16,790 bases of DNA from ZC4RG20 sp035760685 (GCA_035760685.1 DASTSM010000426.1:1-16790); one strand, 5' to 3'; shown: positions 8,058 to 15,681, counted from the stretch's first letter. Numbers and translations are program-made. The notes: generated by a model from the letters alone, not told the origin.

Positions 8058-8088
8058 GCTGAGCTCCCCTAAAGCGTGTAGTGCTCGG

Positions 8089-9411
8089 CTACAGCTCGGC
8101 GATCGTGCCGGTGCTGTCGCCGAGGCTCTCGAGCGGCACGTCGCCCTTCTGCAGCAGCGTCAACACGAGGTTGGTCATCGGCGTGTGGTCCTCGCACTTG
8201 ATGTGCTGGCCGCCGCGCATGCGCCCCATGCCGCCGCCGACGGCGACCGCGGGCAGCGGGAAGTGATCGTGCGCGTTGCTGTTGCTCATGTTGCTGCCGT
8301 AGAGAAGGACGACGTTGTCGAGCATCGTGCCCTCGCCGTCCTGAATCGAGTCGAGCTTCTTGAGCCATTTGGCGAAGAGGCTCACGTGATAGCGCTGAAT
8401 ACGCGCGTTCATGGCCATCTTGTCCGGACGATTTTGATGGTGCGAGACGGCGTGATGGCCCTCGGTGACGTTGACCTGAGGATACGTCCGGTTGCTGATC
8501 TCGCGCGCCATCATGAACGAGATCACGCGCGTGATGTTCGCCTGGTACGCGAGCGTCATGAGGTCGTACATGAGATCGACGTGATCCTCGTACGCGAACG
8601 GAATGCCCGGAGGCGCCTCCGGGATCACGAGGTCCGGGTTCGCCGCGACCTGCGACTCGGCCTTCTGAAGGCGCCGCTCGATCTCGCGCACGCTCTCGAG
8701 GTACTGGTCGAGCTTCTCCTGGTCGTGCGCGCCGAGATTGAGCTTCAGCGACGTCGCTTGCGCGGAGACGGCGTCGAGAATGCTGCGGTCCTGGCGGCGG
8801 CGCGCGAGCTGCTCCTCGACGGTGCCGCCCTGGCCGAACATGCGCTCGAAGACCTTGCGCGGATTGATCTCCATCGGCATCGGCGTCGTGTGCGTGCGCC
8901 ACGACAGCGTGTTCATATAAATGCAGCCGTAATCGCGATCGCACGCCCCGATCAGCGAAGAGTGGTCCTCGGTCGCGAGCTCCATCGACGGCAGCATCGT
9001 GTCCTGCCCGATCGCCATCGCGGCGTACTGATCGGCCGTGATGCCGGCGTACGCGTCGACGCCTTGGGTCGGCTTCGGACGCACGCCGCTGAGCCAGGTC
9101 GTCGGGCTCAGCGAATGCACGGCCGAGGAATCCGCGGCGCGGTGGTGGAGACCGCTCACGATCGCGAGGCGGTCGCGGAACGGCTCGAGCGGCTCGAGGA
9201 TGGACTTGAACTTGAAATCCCTGCCGACCGTATCCGGCGTGAACTCGCTCATGATCGCGCCGTGCGGCACGTAGACGTAGCCGAGCCGGGGGCCCTGCTT
9301 CACGTTGCTCGCGAAGGCCGGAACCATGGCATCGAGCAAGGGCAGGGCGAGGGTTGCGCCCATGCCGCGCAAGAAGGTTCGACGTGGCAGGTTTTTCTTC
9401 GTCAAGAACAT
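8089..9411 (-). CDS. DUF1552 protein with Tat signal
   Basis: A 440-residue DUF1552 family protein (related to DUF1501, possibly alkaline-phosphatase/sulfatase-like; no activity is established). A twin-arginine signal, LPRRTFLRGMGA with Arg10-Arg11, and a hydrophobic stretch ending AFAS near residue 35 indicate folded export to the periplasm. Conserved His/Asp-rich segments are VYVPHGAI near 48, SGLHHRAADSSAVHSL near 90, NVTEGHHAVSHHQNRPDK near 320, LYGSNMSNSNAHDHFPLP near 380 and EDHTPMTNLVL near 415; these could bind metal. A coiled-coil-like stretch lies at about 235-260. The start ATG follows GGAG at 9 bases. DUF1552 genes usually pair with a DUF1592/DUF1587-type cytochrome-like gene upstream. 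None is here: the upstream side holds only a truncated NTF2-like remnant. Confidence 0.9.
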   Translation of the reverse strand: MFLTKKNLPRRTFLRGMGATLALPLLDAMVPAFASNVKQGPRLGYVYVPHGAIMSEFTPDTVGRDFKFKSILEPLEPFRDRLAIVSGLHHRAADSSAVHSLSPTTWLSGVRPKPTQGVDAYAGITADQYAAMAIGQDTMLPSMELATEDHSSLIGACDRDYGCIYMNTLSWRTHTTPMPMEINPRKVFERMFGQGGTVEEQLARRRQDRSILDAVSAQATSLKLNLGAHDQEKLDQYLESVREIERRLQKAESQVAANPDLVIPEAPPGIPFAYEDHVDLMYDLMTLAYQANITRVISFMMAREISNRTYPQVNVTEGHHAVSHHQNRPDKMAMNARIQRYHVSLFAKWLKKLDSIQDGEGTMLDNVVLLYGSNMSNSNAHDHFPLPAVAVGGGMGRMRGGQHIKCEDHTPMTNLVLTLLQKGDVPLESLGDSTGTIAEL

Positions 9412-9632
9412 CCGGTCACTCTCCGTTCGATAGATTCCACGGGGTGCTGGCGCGAGCGCCTTCGGCAGACCAGCTTAGCAACTCTCGCGGCCGTGTCCAC
9501 TGAACCGGTCCGTCGGAGCAAGAATCAAGCCACGGCTTCGGGGCGAGTCCGGCTGCGGTCTTAAGAATTCTAGTCTTTTCAGCCGCTTGAAGCCTCGATC
9601 CCGAACTTGGGCGTACGTTCGACGTCGCTCCT
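9412..9632. other. Intergenic region upstream of the DUF1552 gene
   Basis: It holds no supported gene. On the minus strand there are two weak -10-like candidates: TAGAAT (9572-9567, inside the palindrome AGAATTCT at 9564-9571) without a matching -35, and TAAGCT near 9474-9479 with TGGACA about 16 bases upstream. One of them probably drives the DUF1552-ankyrin pair, but neither can be chosen from sequence alone. Confidence 0.35.
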
Positions 9633-9989
9633 TCAATACGGCTTCGGCAGGTCCGGAAAGTCCTTGAACATGTCGGCCTCCTGCTTGCGTTCGGCGTAGG
9701 GACGGTAGAGCGTCGACGGCCCGTCCGGCTCGACGGGCAGCACGCCGCGCACCGTGCCGTTGTCCGTCGCTTTCGCCCAGCTCACGTCGAAGGTCGTCCG
9801 CACGATCGGCGCGAGGTTCGAGTGCAAGATGCGCCACTCGCCGTCCTCCTTGACGTAGTCGACGTAATACGGCCCGAACACCCAGCCGGCCGACGTGTTG
9901 CTGCCCGTGATGCCCGGCGAGAGCCATTGGCTCCGCGCGGACCGGCCGTCCGCCGCTCCCCCTGTCCCTCGTCGTGCGAATGTCGCCAT
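9633..9989 (-). pseudogene. Truncated SnoaL/NTF2-like protein remnant
   Basis: The C-terminal part of an NTF2/SnoaL-like cone-fold protein: DGRSARSQW, then WVFGPYYVDYVKEDGEWRIL, and a tail with PSTLYRPYAE. Full-length members are roughly 150-250 residues, with the lid helices and active-site pocket at the N-terminus. Here only about 105 recognisable residues remain, and the frame is closed by TAG at 10023-10025. The other frames upstream show nothing like the missing half. The ATG at 9989 has no ribosome binding site and is followed by a low-quality stretch (ARRGTGGAA). It is most likely the relic of a deletion, though a short expressed protein cannot be excluded. It sits between the receptor's terminator and the DUF1552 gene. 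Confidence 0.55.
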
Positions 9990-10093
9990 GCATCGGTCCG
10001 CGCCGCGCCTCGCGAAGCACGGCTAGCCTTTCGGCTCGGCGACGACGGCCGAGTATAGGCGCGGCGCTTGGCCGCGCGGCAATGCTCCCGGGC

Positions 10094-10121
10094 GAAAAGA
10101 AAGGGCCGGTCGAGCCGGCCC
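10094..10121 (-). terminator. Rho-independent terminator of the TonB-dependent receptor gene
   Basis: On the minus strand a 7-bp perfect stem, GGGCCGG/CCGGCCC (arms 10115-10121 and 10103-10109, loop of 5), is followed by TTTCTTTT. It lies about 85 bases past the receptor stop. Confidence 0.8.
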
Positions 10122-10147
10122 GCGTGACTCGGAGCACGAGACTACGA

Positions 10148-10196
10148 CGCGGCGACGCGGCCTTTGGGGGAGAGGGAGAGCGGCCGCGTCGCCGCG
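10148..10196 (-). terminator. Perfect 15-bp hairpin directly after the receptor stop
   Basis: CGCGGCGACGCGGCC at 10148-10162 pairs exactly with 10182-10196 around a 19-base loop. On the minus strand the loop is C/U-rich (CTCTCCCTCTCCCCC). It begins 10 bases after the receptor stop codon and has no U-tract, so it is either a first barrier to RNA polymerase or a 3'-end stabiliser ahead of the terminator at 10094-10121. The structure is seen directly; the role is inference. Confidence 0.6.
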
Positions 10197-10205
10197 CCTA
10201 GGCTC

Positions 10206-13200
10206 CTAAAAGTCGAGGGCCAGGCCGAGCGCGTAGCGCCGGCCGCGCTCGTCGCCCGTCACGCCGAGCCCGGGACCCGTGCTGAAGGTGTCGCTGAAGG
10301 GCAGAGCGAGGTACTCCTGCGGATCCTTGTCGAACAGGTTGTTGATCGTTGCGAAGACGCTCATCCGGTTGTCTCCCTTGCCGAAGCGGTACCGGACCGT
10401 GCCGTCCACGAGCACCTCGCTTTCGAGCGTGTTGTCGGCCACGTCCCATCGCGTGCTCGTGCCGTTGAAGTTCCAGTTCGGATTGATGAGCTGCTCGCCC
10501 GTGTAGCGGGCCGTCAAGCCCACGGACAGCGGCCCTTTGAGGAACGTCCCGGAGACCAAGCCCGTCGTCTTGGGGAAGCCGAAGCGGCCCTGCACCTCGG
10601 TCTTGTTGCCCGCGCTGTCCGTGTTCGAGCGCTCGCGGAGATGCGTCCCGAAGAACCGGACGCTGACCGCGCCGCCGCCGAACCAGTCGACGTCCTTGCG
10701 GTAGTTGATCTCGACGTCCACGCCCTCGGCTCTTACCGACGCTTGGTTGAAATACGGGACGCCGACGAGAGAGATGTAATTGACCGACGGGTCTTGAGTG
10801 CTGGGCGGTCCGGTTCGGGTGATGAACTTGCAGAGATCGACGTCGTTGTCGACGTAGCACCCGCTCACGACTTGGGCCGCCGTGACCTGATTGATGTTAT
10901 CCGACACCTCTATGGAGTACGCATCCACGGAAGCGCTGATGCCGTCGGCCCAATGCGGCTGATAGACGAAGCCGAACACCTTCGTCCTCGCGTTTTCCGG
11001 ACGAATGTCCGGCGTGCCGTTCGAGAAAGTGGTGATGCCGTACGACACGCCGCCGCCCGGATCGAGCAGGTAGTCCGTCACGTTGGCGACTCCGCCCGTG
11101 CGGTCGAACTTCTCGCCCATCGTCGCCGCGCGTACGTCTTGCGACACGGTCGCCCGCAAGCGAAGCTGATCGTTGACGGTCCAGTCGAACCCGCCTTTCC
11201 ACGAGTCCACGCCGCCGACGCCGGAATAGTCCGCGTACCGATAGGCCGCGGAGAAGTTCAGCTGCTGGACGATGCCTTGGTCGTGGACGAGAGGCACCAG
11301 GAACTCTGTGAAGGTCTCCGTGACGTCCTGCGAGCCGCGCGCGAAGGGGACGTTCGAGAACTGAATCTCGACGCTGTTGCCCGATGCGGCGTTGCCGCCG
11401 GGAACGCCGCGAATGCCGAGCGCCGCGTTGTTCGCCATGACGGGCCGGAAGGTGGGGTCGGCGTTGATGTTGCCGCCGGGCCCGACTTCGACGACCTGCA
11501 CGAAGGACTCCTTGCGTCCGCCGTAGCCCGCGGCCATCGTGATCGGACCGGCCCAGCCCTCGGCGATCTGTCCGTCGGCCGAGACTTCCCAGACGTCCTG
11601 GTCGATCGTGATGACTCTCTGCTTGTTTTCGCCGCTGATGTAGTCGTACGGAATGGACTCGGTCGCCGACAAGAATCCGTTTGCATGGATGGGCACGCCG
11701 GGCTCGAAGCCCGTGACCCAGTCGATGGCGGCGGCCGATGCGCGGCCGCGGCCGAACAGATCGAGAGGCACGCAGTCCGGATACAGCCCGGAAACTACGG
11801 TCACGTTGCAGGCCGGCTGCCCGGTGTTCGGATCGACGACGACGTCGGCCGCGAGATAGATCCGGTCGAGACGGATGCCGCCCTTTTGAATGGCCTTCAC
11901 GTCGGTTTCGCCCGACTGGTAGTAGCCCTTGACGTGCCAGCTGCCTTCGAACGAGTAGTCGAACCCGCCCGTGTAGGAGTCCGTCGTCGTGGTCTGCGTC
12001 GTCGCCGCGTTGGCCGCGATATCTTCCGGCGCGCCGATTCGGCTGAACGGCACCGACGCCACGCCGTTGGCCGTCATGGCGGCCTGGATCGCGGGCGGCA
12101 GGAACGGGTTCCCGCTGTAGATCGTGAAGTTCCTGCGGAAGGGCGGGACCGAGGGGTAGGGGAATAGGCCGCCGAAGTTCAGCTGCGTGAAGTCGGCCTT
12201 GCCGTGAATCACCTGGCCGTACGCCGTGAACTTGTCCGTGAAGTCGTGCGTCAGGTAGGCGAACACGTTCTCCCGTCCCGACTCCGGCGTCATGTTGATC
12301 GACGCCAATTGGCTGTCGTGACCGGAGCCGCCGTTGGTCGTCGAGCAACCGCTCGCATTGCACGGGCTTCCGAGCACGAACGGCGACGGATTGCCGCTCG
12401 AGTCGAGAATCTGCGGACCGCCGGCCGCCGCGGGCAGATAGAAGATTCCATCGATATCGAAGCCGCGCGCCCGCACGTCGTTGACGGCGATGTAGAACGG
12501 GTTGTCGGGAGAGCTGCCGGCGCCGGGCGCCGGGTTGTCGATCAAGGCGCGCGACTTGTACCAATCGTAGTCGAGGACGTCCGTTCCCCAGATCGGATCC
12601 TGCCGCTCCTTCTCCACGTTGAACAGGACGTGAGTTCGTCCTCCTGCCCGGAAGCCGCCTCCGACGGAGGCTTTATAGGTCTGGTTGTCGCCTTTGCCGT
12701 TTTCGCCGACTTGAAAGTTGGCCTTCACGCCCTCGAAATCCTTGTCGAGGATGAAGTTCACGACCCCGGCAACCGCATCGGTCCCGTAAGCGGCGGACGC
12801 GCCGCCCGTCACGGTCTCCACCGAGCGCAAGATGTTCTCCGGAAACAAGTTGATGTCCGGCCCGCCGAAAATCGTCGAGGGGACGACGCGGCGGCCGTCG
12901 AGCAGCTGCAGCGTGCGTTTGTCCTGTAGGCCGCGCAGGTTCAGCGACCCCGCACCCGTGCTCGTGAAAAACGGCGAAGGCGTCTGGGTCGTAGCGGACC
13001 CGTAAAACTGCGGCAGCTCCGCGAGGCCTTCGATGATGTTCGTAGGCGCGAGAACGGACAGCTCCGTAGGAGTCACGACGGTGACGGGAACCGGCGTCTC
13101 CATGCCGTTCGTGTTCGTGATGCGAGACCCCGTGACGACCACCTCTTCGGGTGCGCTCCCCTCCTGCGCGCTCGCGAAGCTGCCGCCGAGTCCCAGCGCG

Positions 13201-13334
13201 AGCATGCAGGCGGCGCTGAGCGGATGGAGGGCGGGATAGCGGCGGCTGCCCCAGACCGAGCCCGACTGTCCGCGACGCGAATCTTCAGATAGGTGGTTCC
13301 GTAGAGACGAAGCGTTCCAGCGTAGTGACTTCAT
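10206..13334 (-). CDS. TonB-dependent outer-membrane receptor
   Basis: A 1,042-residue outer-membrane transporter that imports a bound substrate using TonB-ExbBD energy. It has a long N-region (about 35 polar residues), then a hydrophobic AACMLALGLGGSFASAQ signal core. A TonB-box-like EEVVVTGSRI follows near residues 62-71. The plug domain (about 75-200) includes LNLRGLQDKRTLQLLDGRRVV and SVETVTGGASAAYGTDAVAGVVNF. A large beta-barrel follows, ending RRYALGLALDF with the terminal Phe typical of barrel insertion. Cys pairs (CNASGC, CYVDNDVDLC) probably form loop disulfides. The substrate is unknown. The start ATG at 13334 gives the best-placed signal peptide; a GTG at 13436 would add 34 charged residues. 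Just upstream are a near-consensus promoter and a palindrome, and a divergent TetR gene suggests regulated expression. Two hairpins close the gene. Confidence 0.93.
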   Translation of the reverse strand: MKSLRWNASSLRNHLSEDSRRGQSGSVWGSRRYPALHPLSAACMLALGLGGSFASAQEGSAPEEVVVTGSRITNTNGMETPVPVTVVTPTELSVLAPTNIIEGLAELPQFYGSATTQTPSPFFTSTGAGSLNLRGLQDKRTLQLLDGRRVVPSTIFGGPDINLFPENILRSVETVTGGASAAYGTDAVAGVVNFILDKDFEGVKANFQVGENGKGDNQTYKASVGGGFRAGGRTHVLFNVEKERQDPIWGTDVLDYDWYKSRALIDNPAPGAGSSPDNPFYIAVNDVRARGFDIDGIFYLPAAAGGPQILDSSGNPSPFVLGSPCNASGCSTTNGGSGHDSQLASINMTPESGRENVFAYLTHDFTDKFTAYGQVIHGKADFTQLNFGGLFPYPSVPPFRRNFTIYSGNPFLPPAIQAAMTANGVASVPFSRIGAPEDIAANAATTQTTTTDSYTGGFDYSFEGSWHVKGYYQSGETDVKAIQKGGIRLDRIYLAADVVVDPNTGQPACNVTVVSGLYPDCVPLDLFGRGRASAAAIDWVTGFEPGVPIHANGFLSATESIPYDYISGENKQRVITIDQDVWEVSADGQIAEGWAGPITMAAGYGGRKESFVQVVEVGPGGNINADPTFRPVMANNAALGIRGVPGGNAASGNSVEIQFSNVPFARGSQDVTETFTEFLVPLVHDQGIVQQLNFSAAYRYADYSGVGGVDSWKGGFDWTVNDQLRLRATVSQDVRAATMGEKFDRTGGVANVTDYLLDPGGGVSYGITTFSNGTPDIRPENARTKVFGFVYQPHWADGISASVDAYSIEVSDNINQVTAAQVVSGCYVDNDVDLCKFITRTGPPSTQDPSVNYISLVGVPYFNQASVRAEGVDVEINYRKDVDWFGGGAVSVRFFGTHLRERSNTDSAGNKTEVQGRFGFPKTTGLVSGTFLKGPLSVGLTARYTGEQLINPNWNFNGTSTRWDVADNTLESEVLVDGTVRYRFGKGDNRMSVFATINNLFDKDPQEYLALPFSDTFSTGPGLGVTGDERGRRYALGLALDF

Positions 13335-13354
13335 TTTTTCTTGCGACGGGCCAT
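13331..13354 (-). other. Seven-codon mini-ORF (MARRKKK) overlapping the receptor start
   Basis: ATG at 13354-13352 opens seven codons whose TGA overlaps the receptor ATG as ATGA. A purine run, GGGGGGAG (13375-13368), lies 13 bases upstream, longer than usual spacing. The receptor ATG itself has only a weak ribosome binding site (AAG in an A-rich run), so translational coupling through this peptide is possible. It could also be chance. Confidence 0.3.
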
Positions 13355-13446
13355 TGGAATCGACCCGCTCCCCCCTTCTTGGAATTGCCACGGAAAACGC
13401 GCGCCGTGAAGCGGCGCGGTCGGCTTCTCGATGCACGGTCCAAAAT

Positions 13447-13462
13447 CAGAATAGAGATTCTG
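13447..13462. promoter_or_regulatory. Candidate TetR operator
   Basis: A perfect inverted repeat, CAGAAT-AGAG-ATTCTG, lies between the divergent receptor and TetR genes and overlaps the receptor's -10 box and the adjoining spacer. The size and dyad fit a TetR-family site, and binding there would block polymerase. The assignment to the neighbouring regulator is inference. Confidence 0.55.
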
Positions 13463-13476
13463 TGTTTTGTAGTCAA
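13448..13476 (-). promoter_or_regulatory. Sigma-70-type promoter of the TonB-dependent receptor
   Basis: On the minus strand TTGACT (13476-13471, five of six) and TATTCT (13453-13448, four of six) are separated by exactly 17 bases. Transcription should start near 13441, giving a leader of about 107 bases before the ATG at 13334. Confidence 0.7.
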
Positions 13477-13602
13477 GGCATGACCCGGGCGACGGCGAGC
13501 GCGCGCTATTCGTGCGCTGGCGGCAACGCGACGACCTTCATTTTCCGGGTGGGCAATGCGACCATGTGCGCCCACCGAATCTTCTGCGCGGCATTCCAAT
13601 TT

Positions 13603-14268
13603 ATGGGTCAAACGGCCGACACGGTCTTTCACGGTCGCAAGATCAAACAGAAGCGCGGGCGCAGGACCTATGACGCGCTGATCTCCACGGCTTTCAAGCT
13701 GCTCGAGAAGCGCGAGTTCGACGAGATCACGATCGCGGAGATCGCCGCCAAGGGCGGCTACTCGGTGGGCGCGTTCTATGCGCGATTCCGCAGCAAGAGC
13801 GAGTTCTTCGACGCGATGATCGCGCACCACATGGAGCAGCGGAGCAAACAGCGCGACAGCTTGTTCGCGTCGTTGCCCGACGACACCTGGATGGCGAGCG
13901 TCTTCGACGATCTCGTCGCGTACTACTGGAAGAGACGCCGTTTTTGGCGCGCGGCGCTAATCCGCAGCATCCGCGACCCGGACTTCTGGGAACCGCTGCG
14001 ACAGCACGGACACGAGCTCGCGGACCGCGTCATCGAAAGGATCAGCCGGCAGGCAGGCCGTCGGCTGACGGCCGCCGAGGAAATGGACGTGCGGTTCGCG
14101 CTGCAGGTCGTGCTCTCGACGATCAACAACGCGATCATCAATCGGCCCGGCCCGATACTCATCGGTCAGCCGGCGTTCGTCGCGAACCTCGCGCGCACCT
14201 TCCGGCTCGTATCGAACTACGACGAGATCGTCCGCGCCTCGAAACGCCGCGAGCGCCGGAAGGAGTGA
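13603..14268 (+). CDS. TetR family transcriptional regulator
   Basis: A 221-residue DNA-binding regulator. The N-terminal TetR domain (about residues 20-70) has the helix-turn-helix ITIAEIAAKGGYSVGAFYARF at 42-62, followed by RSKSEFFDAMIAHH. The C-terminal helical ligand-binding domain runs to the basic end SKRRERRKE. It is divergent from the TonB-dependent receptor, and a TetR-like palindrome sits over that gene's promoter, so it probably represses the receptor until a ligand binds. The ATG at 13603 is chosen because the domain begins soon after; in-frame ATGs at 13564 and 13480 are alternatives, and none has a strong ribosome binding site. It is convergent with the cupin gene. Confidence 0.9.
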   Translation: MGQTADTVFHGRKIKQKRGRRTYDALISTAFKLLEKREFDEITIAEIAAKGGYSVGAFYARFRSKSEFFDAMIAHHMEQRSKQRDSLFASLPDDTWMASVFDDLVAYYWKRRRFWRAALIRSIRDPDFWEPLRQHGHELADRVIERISRQAGRRLTAAEEMDVRFALQVVLSTINNAIINRPGPILIGQPAFVANLARTFRLVSNYDEIVRASKRRERRKE

Positions 14269-14283
14269 GCCAGCCTTCCGGCG
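14254..14283. terminator. 10-bp hairpin at convergent gene ends
   Basis: CGCCGGAAGG (14254-14263) and CCTTCCGGCG (14274-14283) form a perfect 10-bp stem with a 10-base loop that contains the TetR stop codon. It lies between the TetR and cupin stops and reads the same from both strands. There is no U-tract on either side, so termination is inferred from stem strength and position only. Confidence 0.5.
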
Positions 14284-14293
14284 GCCGTGCGGA

Positions 14294-14764
14294 TCAGCGC
14301 GCTCGCTCCCCGCCGTACGGCGTTCCGTCCCGATGCCGATAGACGTCGTCGGGGCCGACGATCATGTCGAGATCGGGGTAGTCCGTCCCGTCCTTGCCGG
14401 GCACGCGCGTGCCGATCTCGAGCAGCACGGCTTCCCGACCGGACCGGTTCTGCAAGTGATGGCCGTTCGGAACGCCGGCCTTGAAGCCCGCGCAGTCTCC
14501 CGCGCGCAGCACGGTTTCCCCTTCGTTCTCCACGAGCACGACCTCGCCCTCGAGCACCCAGACGAGCTCGTCCTCGTGACTGTGCCAGTGCCGCTGGCTG
14601 CTCCAGGCACCGGGCGGCAAGCGCATGAGGTTGACGCCGAACTGCGTGAGGCCCGCGGCGTCGCCGAGCTTCCAGCGCTTGCGGTCCTTGCAGCGTGCAT
14701 CGTGCGGCGGCGGATAGGCGGTCCCGAATCGCGCCGGCGCCTTGTCGATTTCGATCTTCGGCAT
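14294..14764 (-). CDS. Cupin domain protein
   Basis: A 156-residue single-domain cupin. Motif 1 is HWHSHEDELVWVLEG, with probable metal ligands H59, H61 and E66. Motif 2 is AGVPNGHHLQN, with H102 or H103. There is no signal peptide, so it is cytoplasmic. Cupins of this small form bind metal and act as isomerases, dioxygenases or sugar/organic-acid binders; which one cannot be told. The start ATG has a strong GGAGGA ribosome binding site at about 7 bases. The gene follows the ABC permease stop by 29 bases, so it is probably the last gene of the ABC operon and acts on or senses the imported solute (inference). Confidence 0.88.
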   Translation of the reverse strand: MPKIEIDKAPARFGTAYPPPHDARCKDRKRWKLGDAAGLTQFGVNLMRLPPGAWSSQRHWHSHEDELVWVLEGEVVLVENEGETVLRAGDCAGFKAGVPNGHHLQNRSGREAVLLEIGTRVPGKDGTDYPDLDMIVGPDDVYRHRDGTPYGGERAR

Positions 14765-14793
14765 GAGGATTCCTCCGTCCTGGCAGACGCGCG

Positions 14794-15681
14794 CTACGCC
14801 TGCATTCCCCAACGTTTGACCGTGCGATGCTCGATGACGCGGAACACAACATTCTCGACGAGCAGCCCGAACAGGATCACCGTGAGCAGCCCCGCGAAGA
14901 CTTCGGGAATCAGCAGCTGATTCTTCTTCTCGAAGACGTACCAGCCGAGGCCGCCCGAGCCCGAGCTCACGCCGAACACGAGCTCGGCCGCGATCAGCGT
15001 GCGCCACGCGAAGGCCCAGCCGACCTTGAGCCCCGTCAAGATGCTCGGAAACGCGGCCGGCACGAGCAGGCGCGCGATGTAGCTTAGACCCGAGAGCCCG
15101 TAGTTGCGCCCTACCATGCGCAGCGTCGGCCCGACGCTTCGAAAGCCCGTCAAGGTCGCGAGCGCGACGGACCAGAGCACGGCGTGGATCAGCACGAAGA
15201 CGACGCTGCCGGAGCCCAAGCCGAACCAGATCAGCGCGAGCGGCAGCAGCGCGATCGAAGGCAGCGGGTTGAACATCGCGGTCAGCGTCTCGAGCAGGTC
15301 CGCGCCGATCCGCGTCGCGGCGGCGAGCGCCGTCAGCAGCGCGGCGACGGCGAGGCCGGCGGCGTAGCCCTCGAGCAGCAGCGAGATCGTGTAGAGCGCG
15401 GCGCGCGGCAACTCTCCGCTCGCGGTCCCCGCGGCGAGCGCGGCAACGGTCGCGCTCAGCGTCGGAAAGACGAGCGGGTTGCCGAGCAGGCGGGCATAGA
15501 TTTCCCAGAGCGCGGCCAGCGCGAGCAGCACGACGGCCTTGCGGAAGGCGCCGTGCGCGTAGAGGCGCCGCCAGCCTCGGATCGGCTCCTCGGCGACCTC
15601 GACGGACGCGGCCTCGGCCTCGTATCGAATCTCGGGCCTTGCGGCGCGCGCGTCGCTATCGAACATCCGCGACTTCTCCAT
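14794..15681 (-). CDS. ABC transporter permease, nitrate/sulfonate/taurine type
   Basis: A 295-residue inner-membrane permease of the SsuC/TauC/NrtB class. About six membrane segments follow a 40-residue cytoplasmic N-terminus: hydrophobic stretches near residues 48-65, 98-120, 135-155, 160-180, 220-240 and 262-282. The EAA-like cytoplasmic loop is at about 185-225 (GFRSVGPTLRMVGRNYGLSG). Two start codons are possible, 15681 and 15666, each with its own GGAGA(A/G)G ribosome binding site 6 bases upstream, because a 15-bp stretch is duplicated. The gene overlaps the ATPase gene by 26 or 11 bases, so translation is coupled. The transported solute is unknown. Confidence 0.9.
   Translation of the reverse strand: MEKSRMFDSDARAARPEIRYEAEAASVEVAEEPIRGWRRLYAHGAFRKAVVLLALAALWEIYARLLGNPLVFPTLSATVAALAAGTASGELPRAALYTISLLLEGYAAGLAVAALLTALAAATRIGADLLETLTAMFNPLPSIALLPLALIWFGLGSGSVVFVLIHAVLWSVALATLTGFRSVGPTLRMVGRNYGLSGLSYIARLLVPAAFPSILTGLKVGWAFAWRTLIAAELVFGVSSGSGGLGWYVFEKKNQLLIPEVFAGLLTVILFGLLVENVVFRVIEHRTVKRWGMQA

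Noticed and set aside
6603..9564. Two plus-strand open frames of 489 and 562 residues opposite the ankyrin and DUF1552 genes
   Set aside because: Both are antisense shadows; the minus-strand proteins have signal peptides, ribosome binding sites and family motifs.
9564..9572. Palindrome AGAATTCT as an operator related to the one at 13447-13462
   Set aside because: It shares only an AGAAT core, is only 8 bases long and lacks the spacer.
10164..12167. 667-residue open frame opposite the TonB-dependent receptor
   Set aside because: An antisense shadow of a well-supported receptor; its composition is Arg/Val/Asp-rich without motifs.
13335..13436. GTG start at 13436 adding 34 residues to the receptor
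   Set aside because: The added residues are charged and precede an already long signal peptide. The GTG lies only about 5 bases from the predicted transcription start.
13548..13576. Second operator, inverted repeat GGTGGGC...GCCCACC
   Set aside because: The 15-base separation is too wide for a TetR dyad and the GC-rich arms can arise by chance; noted only as a possible leader hairpin of the TetR gene.
13354..13602. N-terminal extension of the TetR frame back to 13354
   Set aside because: It would span the receptor's promoter and the palindrome and adds 83 residues without family similarity.
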